Source of the DNA: Channallabes apus
Taxonomy: Eukaryota > Chordata > Actinopteri > Siluriformes > Clariidae
DNA: 64,000 bases
Assembly: GCA_030522415.1 (NCBI GenBank)
Contig: CM060125.1
Span: 1,816,901 to 1,880,900, forward strand
Direction of reading: 5' to 3'
Shown here: positions 60,529 through 64,000 of the stretch, piece by piece
Numbering within the stretch: position 1 is the first letter of the stretch
Layout: every line of letters begins with the position of its first letter
Made by a program: the position numbers and the translations under genes
Notes under the pieces: generated by a model
Databases searched by the model: none
The model's input: only the letters and a program-made list of their open reading frames with translations
What the model was told of the DNA's origin: nothing

Positions 60529-60547
60529 TCCCCCCCCCCCCCCCCCC
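60529..60547. repeat. C homopolymer
   Basis: About nineteen C residues. Similar runs occur at 202-219 and 61874-61893. Confidence 0.85.
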
Positions 60548-60848
60548 TTGGGTTTGGTGCATACTGTCCCGTCCCAGTTCTCAAAGCTGTCCCTGCATTG
60601 TGTAGCGGTTTAAAATATTTCTGTGTTGAAAGACTTGAGCACTCACAAAGAACTCTCCGTCTGTTCATGTGCATTTTTTTTTTTTTTTTTCCACTCTTGT
60701 TTTTTTTTTTTTTTTAATGACGTTTCTGTGAAGTTTGTGTGTGTAAGGGATGACTGATGTGCTGATAGATAGCATTCGGTCATAATAAACAGTATATTGG
60801 CATATGGTTTATATTTAGTAGCTAGTATTTTTTAAAAGTTATTGATAT

Positions 60849-60883
60849 GATTGATTGATTTCATTGATTGATTGATTGATTGG
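60849..60883. repeat. (GATT)n repeat
   Basis: Seven or eight GATT units with one interruption. Confidence 0.88.
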
Positions 60884-62849
60884 AATAGAGACCAAAAGAA
60901 AGCACACTCGCATGGTAGCAAGCTGCCTCACAGTGGATTGTATGTTCCTCCTTTCCTCTTCTTTCTTATTATTTTCATCTTATCAGCTTTCAAGCTTGTC
61001 AAGTCAAAATTCGAATTCTTGGAAGTTATCATATGACGTATTCGCTGATGATGTCACTAATGCTGCTGTAGTAAGGGTTTCAACTTAGGAAGTCGGATTT
61101 TATGTGACGCACCAAGATGAGCAGAGAGATACACAAAGTGGACCATTCCTGAAATATGGAAATAATGTTCAACCAAACAAATTACAGGCCTGGAGCTAAG
61201 CTCTAAATGAGCTAAGCTATAAGGAATAGAGTTGTGCGATTTATGCAGAAATTGTCTAAAATGGACACATTTTTGAAAATACAATATCTTTCAGTGTCTT
61301 CAGCCGATTAAACAAATCAAATCAGATAGTCGGCGCTGTTCATTCTCAGCTCTAATAATGAACGATATGAGCTCCTTAAACAAATGAAGCTTAAAGACGT
61401 TTATTGCTACATTTATGAAATAATGCGTGTGATATAAAACTGTGACCAGTCTAGTAATGTTGGCGGATTGATGGACCAATAATAACCCAATTAAAATAGT
61501 CTTTGTTCTTCCGTCTCCTGGTTAGTTTTGATCTTACTGTGAGCAGTTACTGAGCAGAGACGACTTTTGCTGCCCCCAGCAGTGTGTCTTCATACTGCGC
61601 TATTAATTATTAACACTGTGGTTAACCAGAGGTGTTTGACTAATTACTCCCCTGTTTAGTGCCGTCTCGATGTGCTTCATTTGTCGTTTACACGCATTGG
61701 ACCGTCCGACACTTTGGTAGAACTTTACAGAGCATCGTTCCTCGCAGGCTTTATCGATTAAGCGAGATAAACGATCGTGTGCCGAGTACCATATTGTCCA
61801 GACTCTGAGACATGCCCTGAAAATCAATACACACCATATAGGCCTCAATAATGTAGCACACTTTTTATTTCTTCCCCCCCCCCCCCCCCCCCCAATAACT
61901 CTATTGTCTTTACAGCAATTCACTGCACATATTGCCCAAGTTTCATTTCACGATGCACTTAAAAGACCGCCGATGGTTTTATATTGGAAAAGCTCTCATG
62001 AGCGAAACGTCTATGAATCATCGAAATATTCGTTCCCTCCGAAGCAGACTAACTACAACCAAATGGATTTGTTATTGTGCTAAAGGTTATGTTTTAGGTG
62101 AACATTAAGGTGTTTTTATAGAAAGTGCATGGTTTTGAACAGTTTATTTGGCTAAAGAATACTAAACACACACCACATACTGTACTGTACATGGACACAA
62201 GTTATTTTTTTTTGTTTTTCTCCATTTTAGCTTTGTTATACTGTAGATACGTCGGAATGAGTCTTCCATTTCATCTGCAAAATCAATGCACTTATTAGAC
62301 GAGCTCTTAATGACTTTCATTAATATTAAAGCAGCATTCAGTTAGTCTGTTGTGATTTATACAGTACAAACGTCATGTGTCAGGGTATTGTTTTATTTAA
62401 TTTATTTATTTACCTAGGTCAGATGTATCTATATATGGTGCACTAATGTAGAAAAATCATCAGTGAAAGTGTGCCGTGGTGATGCCGGAGTGCATGCATG
62501 TTAAACACGCCTCTCCATAATGAAAATCACCATATTATCAATAGAGCTGTGAATGAGGGTTAGACTGGCGACTTCATACCATGTTTGGGCGTTTTCGATT
62601 TGATTCCATGCAATAGCACATTTAATATCTGATTTGTCTCGAGCCAAAACTAGAAGTGATGAAAGAAATAAATAAATTTTATTCATAGTAATTGAAACCT
62701 AAAACTTGCCATCTACGAAACATTGATGGAATTTATAATTTTTTAAAAAATTACTTCCTTTAGATGGCTGGACGAATAAATTATCCTGTACGAATAAATA
62801 AAAAAATTCCCATTATTCGGTGTCACCCTGTATTAAAAAATTCTCCAGT

Positions 62850-62863
62850 CCAGTAGATGGCAG
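62850..62863 (+). promoter_or_regulatory. CTCF-core-like motif
   Basis: ccagtagatggcag fits the CTCF core consensus. Binding is not shown. Confidence 0.35.
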
Positions 62864-63094
62864 GATTACAGCAACCACACAGAAGATAAAAGAAGTTTGT
62901 ATCTTATGCTAAAGATGTGGAATATTTTAGTCATTCGTCAATTGTCGAATGCTGTTGCTTCCTGAAGTTTGATCCCTGGGTGATGCAACAGCCATCCATA
63001 GCCGGAGAATCTACAGAGCGGACTGAGCGTTATGTGGAGGGGGCGTGAGGATTGAAGCCGGGATCAGAGCGCAGGTTCGGGTTGAGATACAGCA

Positions 63095-63205
63095 GATCGG
63101 GTTAAGGGTCCTGCTTAGGGGATCAACAGTGGGAGCTTCGTAGTGTTGAGGCTTAAATACCCAACGTTCTCATCAGTAACCCTGAGTGTTAATCGTTTTG
63201 AGCCA
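63095..63205 (-). mobile_element. Old SINE-V fragment
   Basis: Minus-strand order tggctcaaaacgattaaca (head), B box region, ccactgttgatcccctaagc, ggacccttaacccgatctg. It parallels 45380-45550 with many substitutions. Confidence 0.65.
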
Positions 63206-63288
63206 GCAGTTATATTTATGTTATATGATTCATGTTATATTTGAAATGGAGGGTCATAAACATACTGAATGACTAGGACCTGTGTGCA

Positions 63289-63291
<3 letters not shown>

Positions 63292-63334
<43 letters not shown>
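63292..63334. repeat. (GT)n microsatellite
   Basis: About twenty-one GT units. Confidence 0.95.
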
Positions 63335-63337
<3 letters not shown>

Positions 63338-63973
63338 TGTGTATAATACACATGCCTGGAGTTTTCCTCAATCTGCACGTGCTCAGTAACATGTATGCTG
63401 GTTGCCGTGCGAGAGGATCAGCACTTTATTGGTGTCTTTCATTGAGTGTCATTGAAATACAGTGGGAAGGTTTTTCACTGGCTGTAATTATGAGGGATGC
63501 TGTGCCTCTTGTGGTAGATGTCTCTGTCACTTTTCATTTGAAAGCCGCCTCATAGCTTCACAGCGATGACTGATAACTCGACTTCAATCTATGGGATTGG
63601 GTTTGAAGTTCAGCGTTGTTACTGTATAAAGCGTTTTTCTCCTAACTGAGAGATTTCACCTGTAAAGCTGGCGAGATTGATGGCATTAATTTACCGGGCA
63701 GATAGAACAGTTTAAATCTCCATAGACTCGCGTTGCAGCGCGTGTTCAGAATTATAGCATTTCAAACACAACAGATGTCCGCACAGTTTGATTTGTTAGA
63801 ATCGCACTTTTTTTTTGTATGTTTCAGCTCCATGCTGCTGTCTGCTCGCAGTGCAGTTTGTAAAGAAACACGCTGGGCGTAGCACGCTGTCTGCTCATCC
63901 ATCTTTTCCCTCCATACTAACATTTCGGTGTAAGTGTTCCCGTCACTAAACGTTCCGTCTCCATGTTTTCCAG

Positions 63974-64000
63974 AATCATCCTGCACCAGTATGCCTTTGC
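63974..64000 (+). CDS. Candidate second coding exon of the gene starting at 46125 (cut by the window end)
   Basis: The acceptor ccgtctccatgttttccag is followed by 27 bp that, in phase 1, complete GAA (Glu) and read SSCTSMPL. The phase matches the exon at 46125-46224, giving GVAC-ESSCTSMPL across the junction. The exon continues past the window. Confidence 0.45.

Larger units (their letters stand above)
46225..63973 (+). other. Inferred ~17.7 kb first intron
   Basis: Bounded by the donor at 46225 and the acceptor at 63973. It contains the CpG-rich block, scattered SINE, LINE, hAT and mariner pieces and many microsatellites. No further exon was recognised. Long first introns are usual for regulated vertebrate genes. 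It could also hide alternative promoters. Confidence 0.45.

Overview
This window is vertebrate nuclear DNA, almost certainly from a bony fish. It holds two recognisable intron-containing vertebrate genes on the + strand (the 3' end of nsg2 and a complete diablo), AT-rich introns with GT..AG borders, many (GT)n microsatellites, and a dense load of typical teleost mobile elements: Tc1-like and mariner-like transposons, hAT-type short elements, L2/L1/R2-like LINE fragments and several tRNA-derived SINE families. A Tc1-rich teleost such as a catfish is a reasonable guess, but the sequence alone does not prove it.

Layout. 1-9105: repeat-rich DNA, probably upstream intron of nsg2 (SINEs, a Tc1-like pseudogene at about 4.7-5.6 kb, and a dispersed repeat with a long hairpin at 8.07-8.18 kb). 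9106-10560: the last two coding exons and 3' UTR of nsg2. 10.6-16.1 kb: intergenic DNA with a SINE, a LINE tail and a LINE 3' end invaded by another. 16.1-23.7 kb: diablo, six coding exons encoding 232 residues with the IAP-binding tetrapeptide AVPF; its introns hold a MITE with a SINE inside it, a mariner relic and other remnants. 23.7-46 kb: a gene-poor stretch of LINE fragments, two hAT-type elements with target duplications, Tc1 relics, SINEs and a perfect 26-bp-arm hairpin at 34.44-34.50 kb. 46.1-64 kb: the first coding exon (46125-46224) of an unidentified secreted or membrane protein, next to a CpG-rich block, followed by a ~17.7 kb intron. A good splice acceptor in the matching phase sits at 63973/63974, at the end of the window.

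The most striking signal that no gene or repeat call explains is the heptamer TACAGTA/TACTGTA. A count by eye gave about 95 copies, where base composition predicts roughly 8-14. TA-CWG-TA is exactly the scar expected when a Tc1-like element with CAG...CTG ends excises, and one such element (41561-42010) is still present. The window may therefore record many past Tc1 excisions.

The genes do not form an operon. Nsg2 acts in neuronal endosomal trafficking, Diablo in mitochondrial apoptosis, and the third gene is unknown. Only their order is informative, because nsg2 and diablo lie on different chromosomes in human.
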